Translations under genes and position numbers: made by a program | In this document: positions 35,658-44,153 of the stretch, piece by piece | How positions within the stretch are numbered: the first letter of the stretch is position 1 | How the letters are laid out: each line of letters starts with the position of its first letter | Assembly: GCF_002796605.1 (NCBI RefSeq) | Contig: NZ_CP024923.1 | Span: 2,335,001-2,399,000, forward strand | DNA: 64,000 nt | Origin: Sphingomonas psychrotolerans | Lineage (GTDB): Bacteria > Pseudomonadota > Alphaproteobacteria > Sphingomonadales > Sphingomonadaceae | Direction: 5' to 3' | The notes under the pieces: generated by a model | What the model was told of the DNA's origin: nothing | The model's input: only the letters and a program-made list of their open reading frames with translations | The model's database searches: none

Positions 35658-36922
35658 TGCTGCGGCTGCTGACGCCGCTCGCGCTGCTGTGCGCGGTGCC
35701 GGCAGCGGCGCAGAAACTGGAAGCGGTCGACCGGGTCTGGGCGGGGAACGAAGTGCCCTTCGCACTCGTCGTCACTATGGACCGCATCTATGTCGGCTAT
35801 TACGATGCGGCCCGTCAGCTGAGTGTCGCCAGCCGGCCGCTCAAGTCCTCATGGTGGACCTTTACGAAGCTGCCGGGCTGGGTCGGCTGGGACAGCCACA
35901 ACCGCATCGCGATGGCAGTGGATGCGGCGGGCCAGCTCCACGTCGCGGCGAACATGCACAACGATCCCCTGGTCTATTTCCGCACGACTGGCGCCGGCGA
36001 CGTGCGGACGCTGACGCGGGTGCCGGCGATGGTCGAGCCGGCGGCCGAGCGGAGCATGACCTATCCGACGTTCCTCAAGGATGCGGGCGGGCGGCTGATC
36101 TTCAAATATCGCGACGGCGGCAGCGGACGCGGGCGCGAAATTTACAATGTGCTGGACGGGGCCGGCTGGAAGCGGCTGACCGATGCGCCGCTCGTGGATG
36201 GCGAGGGCAAGCGCAGCGCCTATTTCGTCGGACCAGTGCCAGGTCCCGACGGCTGGTTCCACCTGAGCTGGGTGTGGCGCGACACGCCCGATGCGGCGAC
36301 CAACCACGATCTGTCCTACGCGCGGAGCCCTGACCTTTTACATTGGGAGCGGTCGGACGGCACGCCTTTGCCCTTGCCGATCCGGTTGCGCGACGCCGAG
36401 ATCGTCGATCCGGTGCGGTCGCACGGTGGCATGATCAACAACAATACGCCGATCGGCTTCGATGCGCCGAGCCGCCCCGTAATCGCCTTCCACAAGTTTG
36501 ACTCGGCGGGGGACACCCAGATATTCGTCGCACGCCGCGAGGACCGGCGCTGGCGGGTCACGCAGGCAAGCGACTGGAAAGGCTTTCGTTGGGACTTCGG
36601 CGGCAACGGCTCACTCGATTTTCGATTGCGGATCGCGGCGCCGGTGGTGGACGGAAAGACGCTACGCGTGCCGGTGATACGCGATGGCAAGCCGATCGAT
36701 TTGCTGCTCGACGGCGATACGCTCGCGCGCGTTGGCGAGCGGCCGGGCACGAAGCTGGCGGATCGGTTGAGCGCGCGTATCGGGGTGCCGGCGGGGATGC
36801 AGCTCAATACCGTCGAGGACGCATCCGGCGTTGCGATTGCGTGGGCGACATTGCCGGCCAACCGTGATTTGCCGCGCGAGGATGTGCCGGAGGCAAGCGT
36901 GTTGCGGCTGGTGCTCCCCTAA
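35657..36922 (+). CDS. BNR_4-type beta-propeller protein, possible polysaccharide lyase
   Basis: 421 residues from ATG 35657, with a signal peptide (LLTPLALLCAVPAAAQ). The sequence is a beta-propeller with repeated blades and conserved aromatic/His/Asn clusters: GYYDAARQLSVASR, WDSHNRIAMAVD, NMHNDPLVYF, NHDLSYARS and MINNNTPIGFD. This matches the BNR_4 family, which includes ulvan-type lyases of PL24/PL25 as well as uncharacterised PUL members. The His and Asn in WDSHN and NMHN would suit such a lyase site. It is translationally coupled to the GH105-type hydrolase, which would consume unsaturated products. Activity on RG-I, or on a glucuronate-bearing side chain, is inference. Confidence 0.65.
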   Translation: MLRLLTPLALLCAVPAAAQKLEAVDRVWAGNEVPFALVVTMDRIYVGYYDAARQLSVASRPLKSSWWTFTKLPGWVGWDSHNRIAMAVDAAGQLHVAANMHNDPLVYFRTTGAGDVRTLTRVPAMVEPAAERSMTYPTFLKDAGGRLIFKYRDGGSGRGREIYNVLDGAGWKRLTDAPLVDGEGKRSAYFVGPVPGPDGWFHLSWVWRDTPDAATNHDLSYARSPDLLHWERSDGTPLPLPIRLRDAEIVDPVRSHGGMINNNTPIGFDAPSRPVIAFHKFDSAGDTQIFVARREDRRWRVTQASDWKGFRWDFGGNGSLDFRLRIAAPVVDGKTLRVPVIRDGKPIDLLLDGDTLARVGERPGTKLADRLSARIGVPAGMQLNTVEDASGVAIAWATLPANRDLPREDVPEASVLRLVLP

Positions 36923-36924
36923 TC

Positions 36925-36998
36925 GTGCTCCTGCAAAGGCAGGAGCCCAGGATAGCGGAGTGCTGCACGCCCCTAGGCTCCTGCCTTCGCAGGAGCAC
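36925..36998. repeat. Intergenic palindromic repeat
   Basis: GTGCTCCTGCAAAGGCAGGA at the left and its near-exact reverse complement at the right (27-nt arms, two mismatches) flank a 20-nt centre. Each arm is itself a small hairpin (CTCCTGC/GCAGGAG). It sits between two convergent genes and can act as a bidirectional transcript end. It belongs to the REP-like repeats common in sphingomonads. Confidence 0.8.
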
Positions 36999-37006
36999 CG
37001 GCGAGC

Positions 37007-38077
37007 TCAGCAATCGACCTTTCGTTCGCTCGGCGTGTGCGGCTGAATACAGGGATGAGTGGGATAAGCTTCGAGATCGAGCTCGGTCGCCTCGCGGATC
37101 ACCTCCACCCGATCGCCCGCGTCCTTCATCTCGTAGAGCTTGCCGAGCGCGAAGGTGAAGGGGCGGTGGAGCACCATCATCAGCCGGCCATCGAACGCGC
37201 GGAACAGCATGCCGTGGCCGCTGTCACGGCGGACCAGAGGCTCGAGCTGTTCCCACGGCCCTTCAAGCTTGCCCGATTTCGAACGGGCGATCGACTGGAC
37301 ATAGCCACGCTCGCCATAGCTCGACCACAGCATCAGGAGCGTGCCCGTACGGGTGCGATGGAACTGGGGGCCGTCGGTGACCCAGACGCTGTCGCCGTCG
37401 GGCTGGCGCTGGCCCTTGGCCCAGCCGGCCTCGTTGGCGCGGAACAGGACGTACGGCCGGCCGGCAGCGGCGAGCCTGTCGTCGAGCGGGATCGCCTCGA
37501 TCGTACCGATCGTGGTCTGCAGCCATTCATGCGCATAAACGAGCCACGGCTTGCCTGCGGCATCGACATACAGCGTGCCGTCGAGCGTCATCAGCTCCTT
37601 GGGCGCGATCGGCGCGGCGTTCCGCACCACGCGGTACGGGCCGTCGACCTTGTCGGCGACCGCGAGGATCGTGCCGCGGCGATAGGGCTTGCGATTACCC
37701 TCGGGCGGAAGCGTTGCCGCCTCGTCGTGGAAGGTGGTGAAGAGATACCATTTGCCCTTCCACGGATGAACCTCGGGCGCCCAGGCGCCGCCTTTGGCCC
37801 AGATGCCCTCGGGCAGCGCAAAGGCGATGCGCGGACGGGTCCAGTGCTTAAGGTCCTTGCTCGAATAGACCATCGTGCCGAGCCGGCGGTCGCCGGTCAT
37901 CGCGGCCTCGTTGCGGGTGAAGAGGTAGTAGGTCTTCGTCGCCTTGTCGGCGACGATGAAGGGATCGTGGAGCTGCATCTGCGGCAGCAGGAGCGGGGCT
38001 TGGGCCGGCTTTTGCTGCGCGGCCGCGGGGATCACCACCAGCATGGCAAGCGCCGCGAGCAGATGCTTGAATTGCAT
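37007..38077 (-). CDS. Glycoside hydrolase family 43 protein, exported
   Basis: 356 residues from ATG 38077, which has GGGAAGGAAG upstream and begins a signal peptide (HLLAALAMLVVIPAAAQ). A longer frame upstream only shadows the MFS gene. The catalytic propeller shows LPQMQLHDPFIVAD with the Asp base, ELMTLDGTLYVD with the second Asp, and WAKGGAWAPEVH. Family GH43 includes arabinofuranosidases, arabinanases, xylosidases and exo-galactanases; the subfamily is not clear by eye. It is the last gene of the minus-strand rhamnose operon, 14 bp after the MFS gene, so a role in trimming neutral side chains of RG-I is likely. Confidence 0.8.
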   Translation of the reverse strand: MQFKHLLAALAMLVVIPAAAQQKPAQAPLLLPQMQLHDPFIVADKATKTYYLFTRNEAAMTGDRRLGTMVYSSKDLKHWTRPRIAFALPEGIWAKGGAWAPEVHPWKGKWYLFTTFHDEAATLPPEGNRKPYRRGTILAVADKVDGPYRVVRNAAPIAPKELMTLDGTLYVDAAGKPWLVYAHEWLQTTIGTIEAIPLDDRLAAAGRPYVLFRANEAGWAKGQRQPDGDSVWVTDGPQFHRTRTGTLLMLWSSYGERGYVQSIARSKSGKLEGPWEQLEPLVRRDSGHGMLFRAFDGRLMMVLHRPFTFALGKLYEMKDAGDRVEVIREATELDLEAYPTHPCIQPHTPSERKVDC

Positions 38078-38091
38078 TCGCTTCCTTCCCG

Positions 38092-39321
38092 TCACGCCCG
38101 CGCCGCCGCGATCTCCTCGAGCGATTTGCCTTCGTTGCGCGGCGCCCAGATCAGCCCGATCACGCCCGAGGCGACGAGGAAGCCGGTCAGGATCCACGCC
38201 AGCGTAGTGTAATCGTAGGACGCCAGCCAGGGCACGAAGAAGCTCCAGATACCGAGCCCGATGCGGACGATCGCAAAGGTAAGCCCCTGCGCGGTCGAGC
38301 GGATCGCGGTAGGGAAGAGTTCGGCCGACCAGAGCTGGAAGAAGCTCTGCGCGCCGAAGCCCCCGGCCACGCCCATGATCACCACATGGAGGATGTAGAT
38401 TTCCAGCGTGAAGCCGAAAATCGCCAGGATGGCCATGCCAACGACGTGCAGCACCGCCGAGATGCCAAACAGCAGCTTCTGATTGACCTTGTCCGACAGC
38501 GTCATGAAGATCGTCAGGATCGAAATCATCCCGATCAGGAAATAGGCGGCCGGCACGATCGTCGCGACCCATTCGGGCAGGTTGTGCTCCTTGACCAGAT
38601 ACGGCGTGAAAAAGCCGTTGAACCCGGCCCACAGGTTCCAGAAGCCGTACATCGACGCGAGAAACAGGACCGCGCCGAAATAGCGCGGGCTGAACAGTTC
38701 GCGCCAGCCGGTGCGCTGCTGCGCCGTCTGGCTTTCCTCCCAGCGCTGCGATTCGCGCATGCGGGAGCGCAGGAAGGTCAGCCCGATTGCGAGCACCGCC
38801 AGATGCGCGAAGATCCAGCGGACGCCGGTGATCCCCCAGGGCTGGAGGAAATAGGCCGCGACCAACACCGCGACAGGCCCGAGATACCAGAGCAATTGCG
38901 CCACGCCCGAATGCGCGCCGCGCTTGTCGTCGGGCGCCTGCTCGGCAATCAACGACCAGGAGGCTGGAATATCCGCGCCCACCGCGAGGCCGACCAGCAC
39001 GAAGCCCAGCACGATCATCCACGGCGCCGAGGCGAAGACGAGGAAGAGCATGCCGAACGCGTAGAAGATCATATCGTACTGGTAGATCTTCTTGCGGCCG
39101 AACTTGTCGCACAGGATGCCGCCGATCAGCGCGCCGACGCCGGCCGAGATGGCGTTGGCGCTGAACGCGCCGATCAGCCCGATAAAGCCGTCCGAAAGGC
39201 CGTAGATCTCCTTCCACAGCGCGAGCGCCACCGAACCGGCGACGATCGAGCCCGCGTCGATATAATTGGCGAGCCCCGCAAGGATCGTGTTGCGCCACTT
39301 ATGGTCCTGGGTGTCGCTCAA
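38092..39321 (-). CDS. MFS sugar transporter (probable L-rhamnose importer)
   Basis: 409 residues with twelve predicted helices. The MFS loop 2-3 signature is GGILCDKFGRKKIYQYD, and the middle loop RSRMRESQRWEESQ is typical of the sugar porter-like branch. The start is TTG at 39321, 11 bp downstream of the lactonase stop, with GGGAA upstream; no nearby ATG fits. Location inside the operon for L-rhamnose oxidation, together with GH43, suggests it imports L-rhamnose or an RG-derived disaccharide. The substrate is inferred from context only. Confidence 0.85.
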   Translation of the reverse strand: MSDTQDHKWRNTILAGLANYIDAGSIVAGSVALALWKEIYGLSDGFIGLIGAFSANAISAGVGALIGGILCDKFGRKKIYQYDMIFYAFGMLFLVFASAPWMIVLGFVLVGLAVGADIPASWSLIAEQAPDDKRGAHSGVAQLLWYLGPVAVLVAAYFLQPWGITGVRWIFAHLAVLAIGLTFLRSRMRESQRWEESQTAQQRTGWRELFSPRYFGAVLFLASMYGFWNLWAGFNGFFTPYLVKEHNLPEWVATIVPAAYFLIGMISILTIFMTLSDKVNQKLLFGISAVLHVVGMAILAIFGFTLEIYILHVVIMGVAGGFGAQSFFQLWSAELFPTAIRSTAQGLTFAIVRIGLGIWSFFVPWLASYDYTTLAWILTGFLVASGVIGLIWAPRNEGKSLEEIAAARA

Positions 39322-39332
39322 CTTGTGTTCCC

Positions 39333-40235
39333 CTAGACGTCCAGCCCGAGCCGGTAGATGCGATTGGCGTTGCGCGCCCAGAGGCCGCGGCGTTCCGTTT
39401 CCATGAAATCGCTGGTGATTTCGGCATAGGCGTCGAGATGCTTCGCGAAACTGCCGAACAGTTTGTCAGTCGGGAAATCGCTGGCGAACATTGCGCGATC
39501 GGCTCCGAACAATTCGATCGCCTCGCGGATATAGCCGCGTGCCTGATCGAGCGACCACGGGCGATGCGTAAAGCCCATGCCCGAGAGCTTGGTCGCGACA
39601 TTCGGCAAGGCTGCCAGCGCGGCCATGCCGGCGCGCCACTGCTCCCACTCGCCGGGGACGGCCATGCCGGTATGGTTGATGATGACTTGCGTTTCGGGGT
39701 GGCGGGCGATCAGCCTGGCGAGACCCGGGAACTGGCCAGGATAGGCCTGGAGATCGAAACTGAGGCCGTATTTGGCGAGCATCCCGAAGCCCTTTGCCCA
39801 AGCCTCGTCCTGCGTGACATCGCGCGGAGTGTAGCTGCGCCGCGGATCGGGATGCCAGTTGACGATGTGACGGATGCCGCGGACGTTCGGATGCGCGGCA
39901 TGGGCTTCGAGCTGCGCCTCGACGTTCGGGTCGTCGAGCGCGGCGAAGGCGATGATCGCATTGGGCGCGCCGCGGTGGGCGGCGACGCCTTGCAGCCATT
40001 CGGTTTCGGCCAGCGCGGCGCTGGCATCGGCACCGGCATCGACATGAACGATCCCGCGGACATCCCAGCCCGATGCGTCGGCGAGATAATCGTCGAGGAG
40101 ATAGGTTTTGGCGATCGGCTCGACGCTGCCGTTCGGGCCGTCATCGGCGAAGGGCGGGGTCAGCCACGGATAGGAAATGCGATCGAGGTCCCAGAGATGC
40201 ACATGGGCATCGATGAAGGGCAGATCCCGCGCCAT
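39333..40235 (-). CDS. Amidohydrolase-family sugar lactonase (probable L-rhamnonolactonase)
   Basis: 300-residue cytoplasmic TIM-barrel hydrolase of the amidohydrolase 2 family. The metal-binding start is FIDAHVHLWDLD, with later ligands in GIRHIVNWHPDP, QVIINHTGMAVPG and MFASDFPTDK. Members next to sugar 1-dehydrogenases hydrolyse L-fucono-, L-rhamnono- or galactono-lactones. The operon also encodes RhmD, a 4-dehydrogenase and a diketo-acid hydrolase, so L-rhamnono-1,4-lactone is the expected substrate (the LRA2 step). A 28-bp perfect palindromic repeat lies between it and the preceding SDR gene. Confidence 0.82.
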   Translation of the reverse strand: MARDLPFIDAHVHLWDLDRISYPWLTPPFADDGPNGSVEPIAKTYLLDDYLADASGWDVRGIVHVDAGADASAALAETEWLQGVAAHRGAPNAIIAFAALDDPNVEAQLEAHAAHPNVRGIRHIVNWHPDPRRSYTPRDVTQDEAWAKGFGMLAKYGLSFDLQAYPGQFPGLARLIARHPETQVIINHTGMAVPGEWEQWRAGMAALAALPNVATKLSGMGFTHRPWSLDQARGYIREAIELFGADRAMFASDFPTDKLFGSFAKHLDAYAEITSDFMETERRGLWARNANRIYRLGLDV

Positions 40236-40249
40236 TTTCCTCTCCTCAT

Positions 40250-40277
40250 CGTCATCCCGGCGAACGCCGGGATGACG
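40250..40277. repeat. Perfect palindromic repeat within the rhamnose operon
   Basis: CGTCATCCCGGC, GAAC, GCCGGGATGACG: 12-bp arms around a 4-nt loop. It is the short form of the GC-rich extragenic palindrome also seen at 14269. Lying between two co-directional genes, it could stabilise the upstream message or reduce downstream expression. Confidence 0.9.
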
Positions 40278-40284
40278 GGAATCG

Positions 40285-41034
40285 TCAGTACGTCGTCCGT
40301 CCGCCCGAGGTGTCGAAGGTCGACGCCGTGGTGAAGCTGCATTCCTCGCTCGCCATGAACAGGATCATCGCGGCGCTCTCTTCGGCCTCGCCCAGGCGGC
40401 CCATCGGAATCTTCGAGCGCATATAATCGACCTGGCTCGGCGGAAGCTGATCGAGGATCGGGCTCTCGAAGGTCGCCGGGGTCAGCGCGTTGGCGATGAT
40501 GCCCTTGCCCGCGAGTTCCTTGCCGAGCGACTTGGTGAGGCCGATCACCCCTGCCTTCGACGCCGAATAGGCCGAGGCGTTGGGGTTGCCTTCCTTGCCT
40601 GCCACCGAAGCGACGTTGACGATCCGGCCATAGCCGTTCGCCAGCATGTGCGGGACGACCGCGCGGCAGCAATAGAACAGGCCGTTCAAGTTGATCCCGA
40701 TCACGCTCGCCCAGCTGTCGAGCGGGTATTCGTGGACGGGCGCAGTGGCGCCGGTGATCCCAGCCGAGCAGACGAGGACGTCGACCCGGCCGAGCGCCTT
40801 GGCGGTCTCGTCCGCGGCGCGCGCTACCGACGCAGCGTCCGACACATCGACCGACGCGGTGTGCGTCGCGCCGACCTCGGCTGCCGCTTCGGCGATTGCG
40901 TCAGCGTTGACATCCCAGAGCGCGACCTTGCCGCCCTCGGCGACGAAGCGCCTGGCGACGGCACGGCCGAGCCCGGAGGCGCCGCCGGTGATGATCGCGG
41001 TGCGGCCCGCGAAGCGATCGGCATAGAGCGTCAA
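40285..41034 (-). CDS. SDR oxidoreductase, probable 2-keto-3-deoxy-L-rhamnonate 4-dehydrogenase
   Basis: Classical short-chain dehydrogenase of about 249 residues. The cofactor motif is TGGASGLG, the N-A-G equivalent is CSAGITG, and the catalytic Tyr-Lys pair is in SAYSASKAG. I prefer the TTG at 41034, which overlaps the hydrolase stop as TTGA and has CGGAGG 7 nt upstream; ATG 41052 would add six residues. In the Sphingomonas L-rhamnose route the LRA5 SDR oxidises C4 of 2-keto-3-deoxy-L-rhamnonate, and its product is split by the LRA6 FAH-type hydrolase. That hydrolase is encoded immediately upstream here, which supports the assignment over other SDR functions. Confidence 0.85.
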   Translation of the reverse strand: MTLYADRFAGRTAIITGGASGLGRAVARRFVAEGGKVALWDVNADAIAEAAAEVGATHTASVDVSDAASVARAADETAKALGRVDVLVCSAGITGATAPVHEYPLDSWASVIGINLNGLFYCCRAVVPHMLANGYGRIVNVASVAGKEGNPNASAYSASKAGVIGLTKSLGKELAGKGIIANALTPATFESPILDQLPPSQVDYMRSKIPMGRLGEAEESAAMILFMASEECSFTTASTFDTSGGRTTY

Positions 41035-41891
41035 GCGCGTGCCTCCGACCATGCGATGACGTCCTGCGCTTGCTCGCCGAGCTTCTCAATGCCGAGCGCG
41101 ACCTTGTCGCCAGCCTTGAGGTACACCGCCTCTGGCTTCTGCCCCATGCCGACGCCCGGGGGCGTGCCGGTGGTGATGATGTCGCCGGGGAGCAGCTTAA
41201 TGAACTCGCTGACGTACGCGACGATCTTGGAGACCGGGAAGATCATCGTCGAAGTGGTGCCGTCCTGCTTGCGCTCGCCATTGACGTCGAGCCAGAGGCG
41301 GAGATTCTGCGGATCGCCGACTTCGTCCGAAGTGACCAGCCACGGGCCGACGGGACCATAGGTCGGGCACCCCTTGCCCTTGTCCCACGTGCCGCCGCGG
41401 TTGATCTGATAATCGCGCTCGGAGAGGTCGTGGACGACGCAATAGCCGGCGACGTGATCGAGCGCCGAGGCCTCGTCGATATACGAGCCACCCTTGCCGA
41501 TGACGACGCCGAGCTCGACTTCCCAGTCGCTCTTCACCGATCCGCGCGGGATCACGACAATATCGTGCGGGCCCTGGATGCAGCTGACCGCCTTGGTGAA
41601 GATCACCGGCTCTTCGGGGATCGGCAGGTTCGATTCGGCGGCGTGATCGGCATAATTCAGGCCGATCGCGATGAACTGGCGAGTGACAGACACCGGCGGG
41701 CCGTAGCGCACGCCCTCGGGCGCGAGCGGCAGCGAGGCGGGGTCGATCGCGGCGAGCGCGGCGAGGCCCTCGGGCAGGAGCTGGTCGGGCCCGATATCGC
41801 TGATGTGCGCGGAGAGATCGCGGATGCGGCCATCCTTGTCGATCAGGCCGGGGCGTTCGCTACCGGCGGTTCCAAAACGGCAGAGTTTCAT
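41031..41891 (-). CDS. FAH-family 2,4-diketo-3-deoxy-L-rhamnonate hydrolase
   Basis: 286-residue fumarylacetoacetate hydrolase-fold protein. The metal-binding Glu/Glu/Asp cluster is seen in KSDWEVELGVVIG and the following VVHDLSERDYQ, the latter with the extended CPTYGPVGPWLVT loop of sugar-acid members. The C-terminal oxyanion region is GDIITTGTPPGVGMGQ. In the LRA pathway this enzyme hydrolyses the diketo acid to pyruvate and L-lactate. L-fuconate homologues are very similar; the adjacent RhmD makes rhamnose the better guess. It ends in a TTGA overlap with the SDR gene and follows rhmD by 15 bp. Confidence 0.88.
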   Translation of the reverse strand: MKLCRFGTAGSERPGLIDKDGRIRDLSAHISDIGPDQLLPEGLAALAAIDPASLPLAPEGVRYGPPVSVTRQFIAIGLNYADHAAESNLPIPEEPVIFTKAVSCIQGPHDIVVIPRGSVKSDWEVELGVVIGKGGSYIDEASALDHVAGYCVVHDLSERDYQINRGGTWDKGKGCPTYGPVGPWLVTSDEVGDPQNLRLWLDVNGERKQDGTTSTMIFPVSKIVAYVSEFIKLLPGDIITTGTPPGVGMGQKPEAVYLKAGDKVALGIEKLGEQAQDVIAWSEARA

Positions 41892-41906
41892 GTCGGTCTC
41901 TCGCTT

Positions 41907-43103
41907 TTAATGCGTGTAGGGGCGGTGCATCGGCAGCTCGCGATTGAGCTCGACCCCGAAGCCGGGCTTGTCGAGCGCGCTCACGTGCAGGCGCCCGTTC
42001 ACGGGCACCGGCTCGCCGATCAATTGCGGGTGGAACATCGGGACGACTTCGGTCGGCCCGGGATGCATCATCAGGAACTCGGCGAACGGGCTGTTATGCC
42101 GGGTGATGACGAAGTGATAGCTGTACACCGACGAGCCGTGCGGGATCATCATCACGCCCTTGCTGTCGGCATAATTGGCGATCTTGATCAGCTCGGTGAC
42201 GCCGCCGCACCAGCCGACATCGGGCTGGATGATGTCGCAGCATTCCATGTCCATCAGCATGCGGAAGCCCCAGCGGGTCGCCTCATGCTCGCCGGTGGTG
42301 ACGAGCAGGCCCTTGGGGGCGTTCTTCTTGAGCGCGGCATAGGCCCAGTAATCGTCGGGGCTGAGCGCCTCCTCGATCCATTTGAGGCCGCACTCGTCAT
42401 ATGCGCGGTGCGCAAGCCGCGTGGCATAATCGAGGTCGAGGCTCATCCAGCAATCGAGCATCAGCCAGAAATCGTCGCCGACGCGCGAGCGCATCTCGGC
42501 GAGTTCGGCGATGTTCTTGTGGAGGCCTTCAAGCCCTTCGGCGGGGCCGTGGTGGAGGGGCAATTTGCCGCCGATGAAGCCGAGTTCCTTCGCCACATCG
42601 GGGCGCGCGCCGGTGGCGTAGAATTGCAATTCGTCGCGCACCGCGCCGCCGAGCATCTGATAGACCGGCTCGCCGCGCAACTTGCCGAGCAGGTCCCAGA
42701 GCGCGAGGTCAACGCCGGAGATGGCGTTCACCACGAGGCCCTTGCGGCCATAGTACTGGGTCGAGAAGTACATCTGGTCCCAGATCTTCTCAACTTCGCG
42801 CGGGTCGCGGCCCTCGAGGAAGCGCGCGAGATGCTTCTCGACGATGAATGCGGCGGGCTCGCCGCCGGTGGTCACCGCGAAGCCGATCGTGCCGTCCTCG
42901 GCCTCGATCTCGACGATCAGCGTGCCGAGCACGTTGATCCCGAAGCTCTGGCGCGATTGGCGATATTCGGGATAGCGCGCCATCGGCGTGGCGATGTGGT
43001 TGTCGATCCAATGGCCTTCGCCCTGATCGTGATAATCGGCGCCGCCGCCGCGGACGGTGAAGGCACGGACGTGCTTGATCTTCGAAAGGCCGGCTGCCGC
43101 CAC
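41907..43103 (-). CDS. rhmD: L-rhamnonate dehydratase
   Basis: Enolase-superfamily dehydratase, 398 residues from the GTG at 43103, which has AAAAGGGA at a usual distance. An earlier GTG at 43145 adds 14 residues unlike the family. It matches E. coli RhmD along its length as I remember it: [75 protein letters not shown] and HGSSVYSYH, with Mg-binding acids and catalytic His in the last ones. It converts L-rhamnonate to 2-keto-3-deoxy-L-rhamnonate. It is the first gene of the minus-strand rhamnose operon and is divergent from the IclR regulator. Confidence 0.94.
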   Translation of the reverse strand: MAAAGLSKIKHVRAFTVRGGGADYHDQGEGHWIDNHIATPMARYPEYRQSRQSFGINVLGTLIVEIEAEDGTIGFAVTTGGEPAAFIVEKHLARFLEGRDPREVEKIWDQMYFSTQYYGRKGLVVNAISGVDLALWDLLGKLRGEPVYQMLGGAVRDELQFYATGARPDVAKELGFIGGKLPLHHGPAEGLEGLHKNIAELAEMRSRVGDDFWLMLDCWMSLDLDYATRLAHRAYDECGLKWIEEALSPDDYWAYAALKKNAPKGLLVTTGEHEATRWGFRMLMDMECCDIIQPDVGWCGGVTELIKIANYADSKGVMMIPHGSSVYSYHFVITRHNSPFAEFLMMHPGPTEVVPMFHPQLIGEPVPVNGRLHVSALDKPGFGVELNRELPMHRPYTH

Positions 43104-43307
43104 GTCTTCTGATCCCTTTTGCGGCGCCGTACCACATCTGGGCACAGAGCCTGATAATGTGAAAAATTACGAGCGGGGCATACCATCATGTGATACGCCT
43201 CGCCGCTATGCCTGATGGAATGGGTCTGGCGCGAGCCGAAATGCTCCGCCGCTTCGCACCCCTCCTGATGCTTTACTTTCTCACTTTATGGGATAGGATG
43301 TTACGAG
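43104..43307. promoter_or_regulatory. Divergent promoter region rhmD / IclR regulator
   Basis: This 204-bp region separates the divergent rhamnose operon and its likely regulator. It is AT-richer than its surroundings. A short dyad ATCA-TG-TGAT lies at 43185-43194, and AT-rich blocks occur at 43153-43170 (GATAATGTGAAAAATTAC) and 43270-43300. One or more IclR sites would be expected here; none is certain by eye. Confidence 0.4.
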
Positions 43308-44138
43308 ATGAGACGCGACACGTCAAACGCTGAATCGGAACCGGCCGAGAAGAAGGCGGGCCCCAAGGTGCAGGGCAGCCAGACGCTGATCCGTGGGCTC
43401 GACATGCTCGATAAGGTGATCGACGGCCCGATCAAGCTCGCCGAACTGTCGGCGCGGATGTCGCTCACCCGCTCGACCACGCACCGCCTCGCCAATGCTC
43501 TGATCGATCGCGGCTTCCTCACCTATCTGCCGCGCGACGGCTATCAGCTCGGCCCTAAATTGATCCAGCTCGGCTTCCTCGCGCAGAGCCAGGCCGACAT
43601 CGTCCAGATCGCGCGCCCGCGGATGGAAGAACTCGCCGCATCCTCGGAGGATACGGTGCATCTTGGCCGGATGGACGGCGACCTCGCGCTCTATCTCGAC
43701 AAGATCCCCGGCCGGCGCCGCGTCGAGATTTCAAGCCGGATCGGCGATCGCCAGCCGCTCACTTCGACCGGGCTGGGCAAGGCCTTGCTCGTCGACGGCA
43801 GCGAGGCCGAATGGACGCGGCTGTTCGATGCCGACCAGGCGCATGGCGCGCCGCGCGCCAACCGCGAACTCTGGTTCGAGCGGATGCGCGGCTATGCCGA
43901 TGCGGGCCACGCATACGATCTCGAAGAGAATGAGGACCAGATCCGCTGCGTCGCCGCCCCGGTGCGCGACGTGTCCGGAAAGATCGTCGCGGCGATCAGC
44001 GTGTCGAGCGCCGCGCAATATATGGATGACGAGCGGATGGAGTCGCTGAGCGCCGAAGTCCGCGACACCGCGCAGCGGATCAGCACCGATCTGGGCTGGA
44101 GCCCCGAGGTGCGGCCGCCGCGCCGCTCACGCAGATAA
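43308..44138 (+). CDS. IclR-family transcriptional regulator
   Basis: 276 residues. The N-terminal winged helix-turn-helix is at about 25-85 (LAELSARMSLTRSTTHRLAN), then the C-terminal effector domain with the pattern DTVHLGRMDGDLALYLDKIP, the conserved GDRQPLTSTGLGKALL and the late CVAAPVRDVSGKIVAAISVS. IclR proteins bind small acids and commonly regulate adjacent catabolic operons. It is divergent from rhmD and lies 15 bp upstream of the L-rhamnose 1-dehydrogenase, so it is placed to control both rhamnose operons. The effector may be L-rhamnonate or a keto-deoxy acid; this is inference. Confidence 0.92.
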   Translation: MRRDTSNAESEPAEKKAGPKVQGSQTLIRGLDMLDKVIDGPIKLAELSARMSLTRSTTHRLANALIDRGFLTYLPRDGYQLGPKLIQLGFLAQSQADIVQIARPRMEELAASSEDTVHLGRMDGDLALYLDKIPGRRRVEISSRIGDRQPLTSTGLGKALLVDGSEAEWTRLFDADQAHGAPRANRELWFERMRGYADAGHAYDLEENEDQIRCVAAPVRDVSGKIVAAISVSSAAQYMDDERMESLSAEVRDTAQRISTDLGWSPEVRPPRRSRR

Positions 44139-44153
44139 TATCAGGAGAGCCAG

